35,841 bases of DNA from Acinetobacter sp. GTDB lineage: Bacteria; Pseudomonadota; Gammaproteobacteria; Pseudomonadales; Moraxellaceae. The DNA is taken from NCBI GenBank assembly GCA_030152275.1, contig JASLHF010000224.1, positions 1 to 35,841 of the forward strand, given 5' to 3'. Positions within the stretch are counted from its first letter, which is position 1. Each line of letters opens with the position of its first letter. This document shows positions 23,555-32,613 of this stretch, in pieces. A program made the position numbers and the translations under genes. Below the pieces are notes generated by a model, which ran no database searches, had not been told where the DNA came from, and was given only the letters and a program-made list of their open reading frames with translations.

Positions 23555-25189
23555 TTATGCATTCACCAAAGGTGTTTGCACTTGGAAATTTGGCGGTGTC
23601 AGTACAGTTTTGCGCAGTTCTGGCCCCAGTTCAGGATAATCCAGCGTGTAATGCAGGCCGCGCGACTCTTTGCGCTCCATGGCGCAGCGCACGATCATTT
23701 CAGACACCAGCACCAAATTGCGCAGCTCAATGAGATTCTTGCTGACTTGATAATCCTGATAATATTCAGTGATTTCACGTTTCAGCATTTCAATGCGGTG
23801 CAGGGCGCGCTGCAGGCGTTTGGTGCTGCGCACAATGCCGACATAGTTCCACATGGTCTGACGCAGTTCATCCCAATTTTGCAAAATCACCACATCTTCG
23901 TCTGGGTTCATGACTTGAGAATCATCCCAAGCAGGAACCTGCGGCGCTTGGTTTTGGCTGTGCCAGCCCGCTTCGATATGCTTGGCTGCCGCCATGCCAT
24001 AGACAAAACATTCCAGCAGTGAGTTGCTGGCCATTCGGTTTGCGCCATGCAGGCCAGTATAAGAGGTTTCGCCGATTGCATATAAACCTGCGATATCCGT
24101 TTCGCTGTTTTCATCCACGACGACACCGCCGCAAGTATAGTGCGCAGCCGGCACGACAGGAATCATTTCCTTGGTAATGTCGATGCCCAGTTCCAGAAGG
24201 CGTTCGTACAGAGTCGGGAAATGTTCTTTGACAAAACTTTCCGGCTTATGCGTAATGTCTAGCCAGACATGGCGTATGCCTAAACGCTTAATTTCATAAT
24301 CAATGGCACGGGCGACAATATCACGCGGCGCCAGTTCTGCGCGCTCGTCAAAACGCAGCATAAAGCGTTCGCCATCCGGCAAGCGCAGGTATGCGCCTTC
24401 ACCGCGCATGGCTTCTGTAATTAAAAATGAACGCGCTTGCGGATGGTATAGGCAAGTAGGATGGAACTGATTGAATTCCATATTCGCAACACGGCAGCCG
24501 GCACGGTAGGCCATCGCAATGCCATCCCCGGTCGCAATATCTGGATTTGAAGTATACAGATAGGCTTTCATTGCCCCGCCGCAAGCCAAAGCAGTAAATG
24601 GCGCCAAAAAGGTATGCACTTTTTCAGATGTTTCATCCAGTGCATATAAGCCGAGTGCGCGGTTTTCGCCGCTCAAATTCAGCTTTTGCGAGGTAATTAA
24701 ATCAATCGCAATATAATTTTCAAAAATATGAATATTGGCTTTTTCTTGCGCGCGCTGTACCAGTGTTGTGGAAATTGCGCGTCCAGTTGCATCGGCTGCA
24801 TGAATAATGCGGCGCTGTGAGTGGCCGCCCTCACGGGTTAAATGCAGCTGTTCTTGCTCATCCAGCGTAAATTGCACGCCATGTTCTAGCAAGAAATCGA
24901 CTGAAGGCTTGCCGCCTTCGACCGTTTGTTTCACGGCTTCTAATTCACAAAGATGCGCGCCGGCAATCATTGTGTCATCAATGTGCTGTTCAATAGAGTC
25001 AGTTTTATCTAAAACCGCCGCTACACCGCCTTGAGCGAAATAGGTGCTGGCGTCAGTCAAAGTTGATTTGGCTAAAACAGCAATATTAAAATGATCCGGC
25101 AACGATAAAGCTAAACTTAAACCGGCGCCGCCGCTTCCCACAATAATCACATCAAAGTGATGTGTTGTTTCTAAATTAGACATATCCAT
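23555..25189 (-). CDS. nadB: L-aspartate oxidase NadB
   Basis: This 544-residue FAD enzyme oxidises L-aspartate to iminoaspartate, the first step of de novo NAD synthesis, in the cytosol. The FAD dinucleotide-binding motif VGSGGAGLSLA begins at about residue 18. AQGGVAAVL, GEGAYLRLPDGERF, the HYTCGGVVVDENS segment and GANRMASNSLLE are all typical of NadB in the succinate dehydrogenase/fumarate reductase flavoprotein family. The C-terminal helical domain is complete. ATGs at 25189 and 25183 are equally plausible starts. It is a one-gene transcript, divergent from degP. Confidence 0.96.
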   Translation of the reverse strand: MDMSNLETTHHFDVIIVGSGGAGLSLALSLPDHFNIAVLAKSTLTDASTYFAQGGVAAVLDKTDSIEQHIDDTMIAGAHLCELEAVKQTVEGGKPSVDFLLEHGVQFTLDEQEQLHLTREGGHSQRRIIHAADATGRAISTTLVQRAQEKANIHIFENYIAIDLITSQKLNLSGENRALGLYALDETSEKVHTFLAPFTALACGGAMKAYLYTSNPDIATGDGIAMAYRAGCRVANMEFNQFHPTCLYHPQARSFLITEAMRGEGAYLRLPDGERFMLRFDERAELAPRDIVARAIDYEIKRLGIRHVWLDITHKPESFVKEHFPTLYERLLELGIDITKEMIPVVPAAHYTCGGVVVDENSETDIAGLYAIGETSYTGLHGANRMASNSLLECFVYGMAAAKHIEAGWHSQNQAPQVPAWDDSQVMNPDEDVVILQNWDELRQTMWNYVGIVRSTKRLQRALHRIEMLKREITEYYQDYQVSKNLIELRNLVLVSEMIVRCAMERKESRGLHYTLDYPELGPELRKTVLTPPNFQVQTPLVNA

Positions 25190-25415
25190 CAGCTAATTTG
25201 AAAAAGTCCGGTAATGACAACGCTTTTTTAAGCAAAAGGCAAGAGCAATTATGATCAGGCTTGATGAATAATATTGATAATGCATCAAATTTTAAGGAAT
25301 GATTAAGCTGCTGTTTATAAAAATGTATTCAAACATTTTGTTACTGTTTAGCATTATGCTTTATGGTAAAAACAATCATATTCCGAAACATCAATCATTT
25401 GAGTGAATGCTTTAT

Positions 25416-26801
25416 ATGAAAAATCAATATTTACAAAAAGGTGTTTACGCAGCTGTATTTACGGTCGCAGCAGTTCAAGCGAATGCTTCAGCGCCTGTAG
25501 ATTTTTCCAACTTAGTCGAACAAGTCAGCCCTGCGGTAGTTAGTGTTAATGTGGTTAAAAAGCTGAGCCAGGAAGAATTGCTGCAGCAGCAGGTGCCGGA
25601 AATCTTAAAGCGCTTCTTCGGCAATCAAGTGATTATTCCGCAGCAGCAGATCCCGCAGGAAAAAACGGCTTATGGCAGTGCATTTTTTATCAGTAAAGAC
25701 GGTTATCTGCTGACCAACCATCACGTAGTGGAAGATGCATCAAAAGTGACCATTGTATTAAATGACCGCCGGGAAATTGATGCGAAGGTTGTTGGCAGTG
25801 ATGAACGTACAGATGTAGCATTGCTAAAAGTGATCGGTTCAGGCTATCCAGAACTGCGCACCGGCAATGTTGGTCAGCTCAAAGTGGGTGAGCCTGTGCT
25901 GGCAATTGGTTCTCCATTTGGATTTGATTATTCAGCATCTGCCGGTATTGTCAGCGCGAAGATGCGCAATATGATGGGTGAAACATCCGTACCGTTTATT
26001 CAAACAGATGTCGCCTTAAATCCCGGCAACTCCGGCGGCCCGCTATTTAACCAGCGTGGGGAAGTTGTGGGTGTGAACTCGCGTATTTTCAGCGGCACCG
26101 GCGGTTATATGGGGCTGTCATTTTCAATTCCAATTGATGTTGCAATGGATGTGGCGGATCAGCTGAAAAAATACGGCAAAGTGACCCGCGCTTATTTAGG
26201 CATCAGCTTGCAGGATATTGACCGCAATTTGGCAGAATCTTATAAGCTGTCTAAGCCGGAAGGCTCATTAATCACGCAGGTGGTTCCAAATTCTCCAGCA
26301 TCTAAAGCTGGCTTTAAGGCCGGCGACGTGATTTTGAAATATAACGGTTCGCCGATTTCACGCACTTCTGAGCTGTTGAACTATTTGAACCGTGCTGCGC
26401 CAAATCAAAATATTCAGTTGGAAGTGCTTCGTGACGACAGCCGCCGCAATATTACGGCGACTTTGGGCACTGCGCCGGATGATACGCCGGCAAAATCTGA
26501 GGCAGTGCCGCAGCAGGGCAAGGGCCCGGTGTTAGGTGTCAGTATTCGCGATTTAAATGCGGCTGAGCAAAAGCAGCTGGATATTAAAGGTGGTGTGCTT
26601 ATCCAAGATGTGCGCCGCGGCGGCATTGCCTCTCAGGCGCGGATTCAGCCGGGTGATGTGGTGACACAAATTAATAATAAACAAATTAGCAACAGTAAAG
26701 ATTTTGTCGATGCAGTTGCAGATTTGAAAAAGAATACGGTTGCGCGTGTAACCATAATCCGTGAAGGCGTGCGCGCTATTGTGGGGATGCGTATCGAATA
26801 A
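25416..26801 (+). CDS. degP: DegP/MucD-type periplasmic serine protease with two PDZ domains
   Basis: From the ATG at 25416 this is a 461-residue periplasmic HtrA protease and chaperone for misfolded envelope proteins. The signal peptide ends near VQANASA. The trypsin-like domain carries the triad His103 (TNHHVV), Asp133 (ERTDVALL) and Ser206 (GNSGGPL). Two PDZ domains follow, recognisable from YLGISLQDI onwards and VLGVSIRDL onwards. A slightly earlier ATG at 25407 is possible. GAGTGA upstream suits the later one. The glutamine-rich LA loop (PQQQIPQE) is typical of the MucD side of the family. Confidence 0.94.
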   Translation: MKNQYLQKGVYAAVFTVAAVQANASAPVDFSNLVEQVSPAVVSVNVVKKLSQEELLQQQVPEILKRFFGNQVIIPQQQIPQEKTAYGSAFFISKDGYLLTNHHVVEDASKVTIVLNDRREIDAKVVGSDERTDVALLKVIGSGYPELRTGNVGQLKVGEPVLAIGSPFGFDYSASAGIVSAKMRNMMGETSVPFIQTDVALNPGNSGGPLFNQRGEVVGVNSRIFSGTGGYMGLSFSIPIDVAMDVADQLKKYGKVTRAYLGISLQDIDRNLAESYKLSKPEGSLITQVVPNSPASKAGFKAGDVILKYNGSPISRTSELLNYLNRAAPNQNIQLEVLRDDSRRNITATLGTAPDDTPAKSEAVPQQGKGPVLGVSIRDLNAAEQKQLDIKGGVLIQDVRRGGIASQARIQPGDVVTQINNKQISNSKDFVDAVADLKKNTVARVTIIREGVRAIVGMRIE

Positions 26802-26842
26802 TCCTTCTTATGATGAAGGCTAATAAAGCCGATATAATCCTG

Positions 26843-26873
26843 CAAACCGCCTGTTTAAGGCGGTTTGTTATTT
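26843..26873 (+). terminator. Terminator after the degP-like gene
   Basis: The stem CAAACCGCC (26843-26851) / GGCGGTTTG (26859-26867) closes a 7-nt loop and is followed by TTATTTG, 41 bp after the stop. Confidence 0.75.
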
Positions 26874-26956
26874 GATAATCAGATTTTTTGCAATTTACAC
26901 TGTGCCGAATTAACGTAGACTGTTGGGCTAATAATCCGCCAGCAAGAAGGAAGATC

Positions 26957-27418
26957 GTGAGCGCAATATTTGATATGAAAATTACGGTGCAGCCAGAACA
27001 TATTGATGTGTTAGGCCATGTTAATAATGTGGTGTATATGAGCTGGATGCAGGATGTTGCAACTGCACATATTGAGGCGCTTGGGCTGGGTTTAAGCCAG
27101 TATTTGGAACTGAAGCATGCTATGGTTGCGGTCGAGCATCATGTTCAGTACCGTAAAGCTGCATTTAAGGGTGATGAGATTATTCTAAGAACATGGCTCA
27201 GCGATATTAACGCGCTGTATTCATTCCGTCAGTATGTGTTTTACAGGCCCAAAGATCAGGCGGTACTGTTTACTGGCAGCACGCAATGGGCTTGTGTTGA
27301 AATTGCCAGCGGCCGGCCTAAACGTATGTCGCCAACTTTTACCCAAGCCTACCAGCCGCTCAACAATCAAGAGAATCCGATGAATTTCAGCGCATATCAT
27401 GCTGATGTAAATCCATGA
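26957..27418 (+). CDS. 4-hydroxybenzoyl-CoA thioesterase (YbgC/FadM-like) family protein
   Basis: From the GTG at 26957 (AAGGAAG site 6 bp upstream) this is a 153-residue hotdog-fold acyl-CoA thioesterase. The family active-site motif is HIDVLGHVNNVVY, with Asp17 as the catalytic residue. HHVQYRKAAFKGDEI is the following strand. Related enzymes hydrolyse 4-hydroxybenzoyl-CoA or medium- to long-chain acyl-CoAs in the cytosol. An ATG 18 bp downstream is possible but lacks a ribosome-binding site. It has no clear operon partner: lepA follows after 195 bp. Confidence 0.82.
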   Translation: MSAIFDMKITVQPEHIDVLGHVNNVVYMSWMQDVATAHIEALGLGLSQYLELKHAMVAVEHHVQYRKAAFKGDEIILRTWLSDINALYSFRQYVFYRPKDQAVLFTGSTQWACVEIASGRPKRMSPTFTQAYQPLNNQENPMNFSAYHADVNP

Positions 27419-27532
27419 ATAGAACGTCCTTAAGCTGTATTTGCTGCTGGCTGGCAATCAACGCAAGCCTGCGGAATGCAGCGCCGCTAAAAAGGACATC
27501 ATTAATATGGATACATTAAAAAAACCATCTGC

Positions 27533-27538
27533 TATAAT
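27533..27538 (+). promoter_or_regulatory. Candidate -10 box upstream of lepA
   Basis: A consensus TATAAT lies 76 bp before the lepA ATG in a 195-bp gap. The hexamer 17 bp upstream (GATACA) matches the -35 consensus only partly, so the promoter is plausible but not secure. Confidence 0.4.
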
Positions 27539-27613
27539 CCTCCGCAATTTCTAATCAGTTTTTGCTGTGCATATTCAATTGCATGCACAGCGCGTTATTT
27601 TTCAAGGTAGCCC

Positions 27614-29431
27614 ATGGCGCAAGCTAAAAAATCAGTTGATATTAACAACATCCGTAACTTTTCGATCATTGCGCATATCGATCATGGTAAATCGACACTT
27701 GCTGACCGCTTTATTCAAATGTGCGGCGGCTTGCAGGATCGTGAAATGCAGGCACAGGTTCTTGACTCTATGGAGCTGGAACGTGAGCGCGGCATTACCA
27801 TTAAAGCCACTTCGGTTACCTTGTATTACACGCATCCTAATGGTCAGGAATACCAGCTGAATTTCATTGATACTCCGGGGCACGTGGACTTTTCTTATGA
27901 GGTCTCACGTTCGCTGGCAGCCTGTGAAGGCGCTTTGCTGGTGGTTGATGCTGCACAGGGTGTAGAAGCGCAATCGGTTGCCAACTGCTATACCGCGATT
28001 GAGCAGGATTTGGAAGTTTTGCCGGTACTGAACAAAATTGATTTGCCGCAGGCCGAACCTGAACGCGTGATTCATGAAATTGAAGAAATCATCGGCATTG
28101 AAGCGACAAATGCGCCAACCTGTTCAGCCAAAACCGGCTTGGGTGTTGAAGGTGTGCTGGAAACGCTGGTTGATGTGATTCCTGCGCCTAAAGGCGACCG
28201 TGATGCGCCGCTGCAGGCACTGATTATTGACTCTTGGTTTGATAACTATCTTGGCGTTGTATCGCTGGTCCGCATTAAACAGGGCCGCGTGCGCAAAGGC
28301 GACAAGATGCTGGTGAAATCGACTGGTCAAACCCACATTATTACTTCTGTTGGTATTTTTAATCCAAAACATACTGAAACAGGCATGCTGGAAGCCGGTG
28401 AAGTTGGCTTTGTGATTGCCGGCATTAAAGATATTTTTGGCGCGCCAGTCGGCGATACCATTACTTTGTCGACCACACCAGAAGTGCCGACTTTGCCGGG
28501 TTTCAAAAAGGTCAAACCTCAGGTGTATGCAGGGTTGTTTCCAATTGATGCCAGCGATTTCGAACCCTTCCGTGAAGCTTTGCATAAGCTGCAAATTAAC
28601 GACTCGGCTTTATTCTTTGAACCTGAAAGTTCAGATGCATTAGGCTTTGGTTTCCGCTGCGGCTTCTTGGGCATGCTGCACATGGAAATTGTGCAAGAGC
28701 GTTTAGAGCGTGAATACGATTTAGACTTAATCAGTTCTGCGCCGACCGTAATTTATGAAGCATTGATGAAAAATGGTGAAACCAAATACATCGACAGCCC
28801 ATCAAAAATGCCTGACGGTTCTACAGTTGAAGATTTGCGTGAACCGATTGCAGAGTGCCATATCCTCGTGCCTCAAGAATACTTGGGCAATGTGATGACT
28901 CTCTGTATTGAGCGCCGCGGTGTGCAAAAAGATATGAAATTCTTGGGTAACCAAGTGTCAATCACCTTTGAAATCCCAATGGCGGAAGTCGTCATGGATT
29001 TCTTCGATAAGCTGAAATCTTGCTCACGCGGTTTTGCGTCACTGGATTATAACTTTGTCCGTTTTGAATCTTCATCTTTGGTTAAGGTAGACGTGTTAAT
29101 TAATGGCGACAAAGTAGATGCTTTGGCTATGATTTGTCACCGAAATGATGCCCGTCACCGCGGTATTGCCTTAGTGGAAAAAATGAAAGATTTGATTCCA
29201 CGCCAAATGTTTGATGTCGCCATTCAGGCAGCCATTGGTGCGCAGATTATTGCCCGTTCAACGGTAAAAGCGATGCGTAAAAACGTATTGGCAAAATGTT
29301 ATGGCGGCGACGTTTCACGTAAAAAGAAACTTTTGTCTAAGCAAAAAGAAGGTAAGAAACGTATGAAACAAGTGGGAAGTGTAGAAATCCCGCAAGAAGC
29401 GTTCCTTGCTGTATTGAAAGTAGAAAGATAA
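27614..29431 (+). CDS. lepA: Elongation factor 4 (LepA)
   Basis: This 605-residue ribosome-associated translational GTPase acts in back-translocation and in 30S assembly or translation quality control. The G-domain has the P-loop AHIDHGKST at residues 20-28, the RGITIKA switch I and DTPGH at 86-90, then NKIDLP. The C-terminal half shows the LepA-specific domain, ending KKKLLSKQKEGKKRMKQVG. It has full family length. It is followed after 21 bp by lepB, the usual arrangement. Confidence 0.98.
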   Translation: MAQAKKSVDINNIRNFSIIAHIDHGKSTLADRFIQMCGGLQDREMQAQVLDSMELERERGITIKATSVTLYYTHPNGQEYQLNFIDTPGHVDFSYEVSRSLAACEGALLVVDAAQGVEAQSVANCYTAIEQDLEVLPVLNKIDLPQAEPERVIHEIEEIIGIEATNAPTCSAKTGLGVEGVLETLVDVIPAPKGDRDAPLQALIIDSWFDNYLGVVSLVRIKQGRVRKGDKMLVKSTGQTHIITSVGIFNPKHTETGMLEAGEVGFVIAGIKDIFGAPVGDTITLSTTPEVPTLPGFKKVKPQVYAGLFPIDASDFEPFREALHKLQINDSALFFEPESSDALGFGFRCGFLGMLHMEIVQERLEREYDLDLISSAPTVIYEALMKNGETKYIDSPSKMPDGSTVEDLREPIAECHILVPQEYLGNVMTLCIERRGVQKDMKFLGNQVSITFEIPMAEVVMDFFDKLKSCSRGFASLDYNFVRFESSSLVKVDVLINGDKVDALAMICHRNDARHRGIALVEKMKDLIPRQMFDVAIQAAIGAQIIARSTVKAMRKNVLAKCYGGDVSRKKKLLSKQKEGKKRMKQVGSVEIPQEAFLAVLKVER

Positions 29432-29452
29432 TAACGAGAGGATATTGCGCTC

Positions 29453-30280
29453 ATGGATTTTGATTTTAATTTAATCCTTGTACCCGTCACACTGATTTTC
29501 TTTTTTGTGTGGCTGTTGGATAAGTTTGTTTGGAAGCAAAGACAAACCAAGGGCAAGGGCAATGAAAATGTCATTATTACATGGGCGTATGACTTTTGGC
29601 CTGTATTGGCTGTTGTTTTAATTCTGCGTTCATTCTTATTTGAACCGTTTAATATTCCGTCAGATTCAATGGTGCCGACTTTAGAAACTGGCGATTTTAT
29701 CTTGGTGAATAAATTTGATTACGGTGTGCGCCTGCCGATTATCAATAAGAAAATTATTAATGTTGGTGAGCCAGAACGCGGTGATGTGATTGTCTTCCGT
29801 TACCCGCCGCAGCCAAGCATCAGCTATATTAAACGGGTAGTCGGTTTACCGGGTGACCATATTGTTTATGATCACGGCACCTTGATTATCAATGGTCAGA
29901 AAGTTCCGAAGGTACTGGTAGAATTCAGCCGTGCTAAAGATATTCAAGATACGCCTACATCGATTTACCATAAAGAAACGCTGGGCACGCATACCTTTAC
30001 CATGCGTGAACTGGAAGGGGTGAATATTGCCCGCCAAGCGCCATTTATTAATTTTGTGGACAATGGTAAATATTCAAATGAAAATGGTTTATATTGGGAA
30101 GTGAAAGTTCCGGAAGGTCAGTATTTCGCGATGGGGGATAACCGCGATCAAAGCGCTGACAGCCGTTTCTGGGGATTTGTACCTGAAGAAAATTTGACAG
30201 GCCGTGCATTTTATAAATGGATGCATAAAGAGCCTGGTTTTAATTTGCCGTCATTTAGCCGTAACGGCAAAATTGATTAA
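29453..30280 (+). CDS. lepB: Signal peptidase I
   Basis: This 275-residue inner-membrane protease removes Sec and Tat signal peptides in the periplasm. Two N-terminal membrane segments lie at about residues 4-23 and 42-60. Nucleophile Ser72 is in IPSDSMVPTL and general base Lys127 in YIKRVVGLPGD. GDNRDQSADSRFWGFVP is the C-terminal conserved box. A clear GAGAGG site precedes the ATG. It lies between lepA and the DUF4845 gene. Confidence 0.97.
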   Translation: MDFDFNLILVPVTLIFFFVWLLDKFVWKQRQTKGKGNENVIITWAYDFWPVLAVVLILRSFLFEPFNIPSDSMVPTLETGDFILVNKFDYGVRLPIINKKIINVGEPERGDVIVFRYPPQPSISYIKRVVGLPGDHIVYDHGTLIINGQKVPKVLVEFSRAKDIQDTPTSIYHKETLGTHTFTMRELEGVNIARQAPFINFVDNGKYSNENGLYWEVKVPEGQYFAMGDNRDQSADSRFWGFVPEENLTGRAFYKWMHKEPGFNLPSFSRNGKID

Positions 30281-30301
30281 TGCATCATTAGGAAAATAAC
30301 A

Positions 30302-30673
30302 ATGCGCAATCAGAAAGGGGCGTCGTATGTTGCAATTTTATTTGCAGTCATCGGCTTGGCTTTTATGGCCAAAGTTTTAGTTGCGGTTTGGGCGCCGTAT
30401 TTAGATGACCGCTTAGTCGATAAGCAAATAGCGGATCAACTGGCAACAGGCCCAAAAAATTTAAGTCCAGCAGCTTTTGTTAAAGCGATGGATCAGCGTT
30501 TAAATATGAACAATGTCCGTGATTTAAAATTTTCGGACATTGCGCAGGTTACTGATGTAGATGGCCTGCAGGTCAAGAAAGACTATGAAATAAGAAAGCC
30601 TTTCTTATTGAATATAGATATTGTGTTGAAGTTCGAGAAAAGTTTTGATCAAAGCTCAGTCCAAGCTAAATGA
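30302..30673 (+). CDS. DUF4845 family membrane protein
   Basis: This 123-residue protein has a single N-terminal membrane segment (GASYVAILFAVIGLAFMAK) and a short periplasmic domain. Members of DUF4845 occur almost always between lepB and rnc in gammaproteobacteria, as here. Their function is unknown. It ends inside the rnc start region (29-bp overlap), so the two are likely translationally coupled. Confidence 0.85.
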   Translation: MRNQKGASYVAILFAVIGLAFMAKVLVAVWAPYLDDRLVDKQIADQLATGPKNLSPAAFVKAMDQRLNMNNVRDLKFSDIAQVTDVDGLQVKKDYEIRKPFLLNIDIVLKFEKSFDQSSVQAK

Positions 30674-31343
30674 TGCACGTTTAGCAAGTCGTATCGGTTA
30701 TCAGTTTAAACAGCCTGAGTTGCTGCAGCTGGCCTTGACCCACCGATCGGTGAGCCATAAAACCAATTATGAGCGTCTAGAATTTCTAGGCGATTCATTG
30801 TTAGGGATGATTATTGCTAATTATCTCTATCATGCTTATCCGCATGAAAATGAAGGGCGTCTGACCCGCATGCGCGCAACGCTTGTGCGGCAGGAGGCTC
30901 TGGGTAAAATTGCCAATGACTTAAAGTTAAGCCAAAATTTAATTTTAAGTACAGGTGAGCTGAAATCCGGCGGTCATCATCGCGAGTCTATACTGGCTGA
31001 TACCGTGGAGTCGATTATTGGCGCGATATATGTCGATTGTCAGGATTTAAAAATTCTGGAACCGATTGTTCTAAAATGGTATGTGCCGTATTTAGATCAT
31101 ATTGAACCGAGCGATCAGCTCAAAGATCCTAAATCACGTTTACAGGAATATCTGCAGGCGCGTAAAAAGCCTCTCCCGGTTTATGACGTTGTAGATATTC
31201 AAGGTGATGCGCCGAACCAGCATTTTAAAGTGGAATGCATTGTGGAAGGCCTGCCGGTAAAATATGGTGAAGGATCAAGCCGCCGCTTCGCTGAACAAGC
31301 TGTAGCTGCAGATATTTTGAAAATTTTGGAGCAAAAGTCTTAA
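30645..31343 (+). CDS. rnc: Ribonuclease III
   Basis: This 232-residue cytosolic endonuclease cleaves double-stranded RNA in rRNA and mRNA processing. The signature ERLEFLGDSLLG lies near residues 43-54, followed by the ILADTVESIIGAIY catalytic block, and a C-terminal double-stranded RNA-binding domain (KSRLQEYLQARKKPLP to the end). The only in-frame start that keeps the N-terminus is TTG at 30645, 29 bp inside the DUF4845 gene, with GAGAAAAG upstream. Its stop overlaps the era start (TAATG). Confidence 0.95.
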   Translation: MIKAQSKLNDARLASRIGYQFKQPELLQLALTHRSVSHKTNYERLEFLGDSLLGMIIANYLYHAYPHENEGRLTRMRATLVRQEALGKIANDLKLSQNLILSTGELKSGGHHRESILADTVESIIGAIYVDCQDLKILEPIVLKWYVPYLDHIEPSDQLKDPKSRLQEYLQARKKPLPVYDVVDIQGDAPNQHFKVECIVEGLPVKYGEGSSRRFAEQAVAADILKILEQKS

Positions 31344-32371
31344 TGACTACTCATTCCGATCACAACGATGCTGATCACGAGCCGCAAAACGGCACAGATG
31401 ACCTAATCAGTCAATTTTTCAGTTCTCAAGGGACTGAAATCCCTTCCGATTACCGCAGCGGTTTTGTGGCTATTGTTGGCCGTCCCAATGTCGGAAAATC
31501 AACGTTGATGAACCATATTTTGGGTCAAAAACTTTCGATTACTTCACGTAAGCCGCAAACGACTCGTCATAAGATTGTCGGGATTGATTCGCGTGAAAAA
31601 TCTCAAGCAGTGTTTGTTGATACTCCAGGGATGCATAAGAAAGAAGTGCGTGCCATCAACAAAATGATGAACCGCGCGGCGCATTCCGCTTTGCGTGATG
31701 TCAATCTTGTATTGTTTGTACTTGATGCGGACAAATGGACGCAAAATGATGAGCTCGTGCTTGAGAAGCTGAAAAATGCGGATATGCCGGTGATTTTGGT
31801 TATCAATAAAATTGATACGCTAGAAAATAAAAATCACGCTTTGCCATTGATTCAAGAACGCGCAAAATTGATGAATTTTGCTGAGATTGTTCCTGTTTCT
31901 GCACTTCGCGGTGCAAACTTGGATCACTTGCGCAATACCATTGAAAATTATTTGCCATTCCAGCCCCCATTGTATTCATTGGAGCAGCTGACGGACCGTT
32001 CTGAGCGTTTCTTGGCCTCAGAAGTGATTCGCGAAAAAATTATGCGTCAATTGGGCGAAGAGCTGCCGTATGATTTAACAGTGCAAATCGAATCTTTCAA
32101 GACAGAAGAAGCGACCATCAATGAAAAAACTGGCCGTCCAAAAGCTGCTTGTACTTACATTGATGCCACAATTTTTGTAGACCGTCCGGGACAAAAAGCT
32201 ATTGTGATTGGTGAAAAGGGCGCCAAACTGAAAAAAATCGGTATGGATGCACGTGTCGATATGGAAAAAATGTTTGAGCAGAAAATCATGTTGACGCTTT
32301 GGGTGAAAGTCAAAGGCGGCTGGTCTGATGATGAGCGAGCATTAAAAAGCTTGGGTTATAGCGATATTTAA
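31343..32371 (+). CDS. era: GTPase Era
   Basis: This 342-residue essential GTPase binds the 3' end of 16S rRNA in 30S assembly. The G1 motif is GRPNVGKST at residues 46-54, switch PQTTRH, DTPGMH and NKID. A C-terminal KH domain carries VIGEKGAKLKKIG. About 38 acidic or polar residues precede the G-domain, longer than in E. coli Era. The start overlaps the rnc stop by one base, as expected for coupled translation. Confidence 0.97.
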   Translation: MTTHSDHNDADHEPQNGTDDLISQFFSSQGTEIPSDYRSGFVAIVGRPNVGKSTLMNHILGQKLSITSRKPQTTRHKIVGIDSREKSQAVFVDTPGMHKKEVRAINKMMNRAAHSALRDVNLVLFVLDADKWTQNDELVLEKLKNADMPVILVINKIDTLENKNHALPLIQERAKLMNFAEIVPVSALRGANLDHLRNTIENYLPFQPPLYSLEQLTDRSERFLASEVIREKIMRQLGEELPYDLTVQIESFKTEEATINEKTGRPKAACTYIDATIFVDRPGQKAIVIGEKGAKLKKIGMDARVDMEKMFEQKIMLTLWVKVKGGWSDDERALKSLGYSDI

Positions 32372-32407
32372 TGCAAACGCTGTGCAGTCAATTTTGAGGG
32401 AAAAGTC

Positions 32408-32602
32408 ATGCTGAAAGTAGTTGCTGTAGTTGCCTGTGTGCTGTTTTTGCAGGGATGCATTACGAAGATCGTGACGGTTCCTGCCAAGGTTGCTTATAAG
32501 ACCACTAAAGGTGTGGTTAAAGGCACAGCCGCTGTTGTCGGCGCTGTCATTCCTGACGGCGATGACGAAGAAGATTCAAACAGTAAAAAAAGTAAGGATT
32601 AA
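32408..32602 (+). CDS. Small lipoprotein (NF038104-like)
   Basis: This 64-residue protein has a lipoprotein signal peptide (lipobox LQGC, lipidated Cys17) and a short mature chain ending in an acidic/lysine tail (DGDDEEDSNSKKSKD). The pattern VTVPAKVAYKTTKGVVKG matches a small lipoprotein family often found between era and recO in Acinetobacter. Function is unknown. GAGGGAAAAG precedes the ATG, so translation looks good. Confidence 0.75.
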   Translation: MLKVVAVVACVLFLQGCITKIVTVPAKVAYKTTKGVVKGTAAVVGAVIPDGDDEEDSNSKKSKD

Positions 32603-32613
32603 ACTTTACAATC

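Noticed and set aside
26833..26838. TATAAT before the degP-gene terminator
   Set aside because: No -35 partner is visible and it lies just upstream of a terminator hairpin, so a functional promoter is unlikely.
28124..28594. 156-residue open frame antisense to lepA
   Set aside because: It lies wholly inside lepA, which has full-length family motifs; the antisense translation shows no recognisable motifs and no ribosome-binding context.
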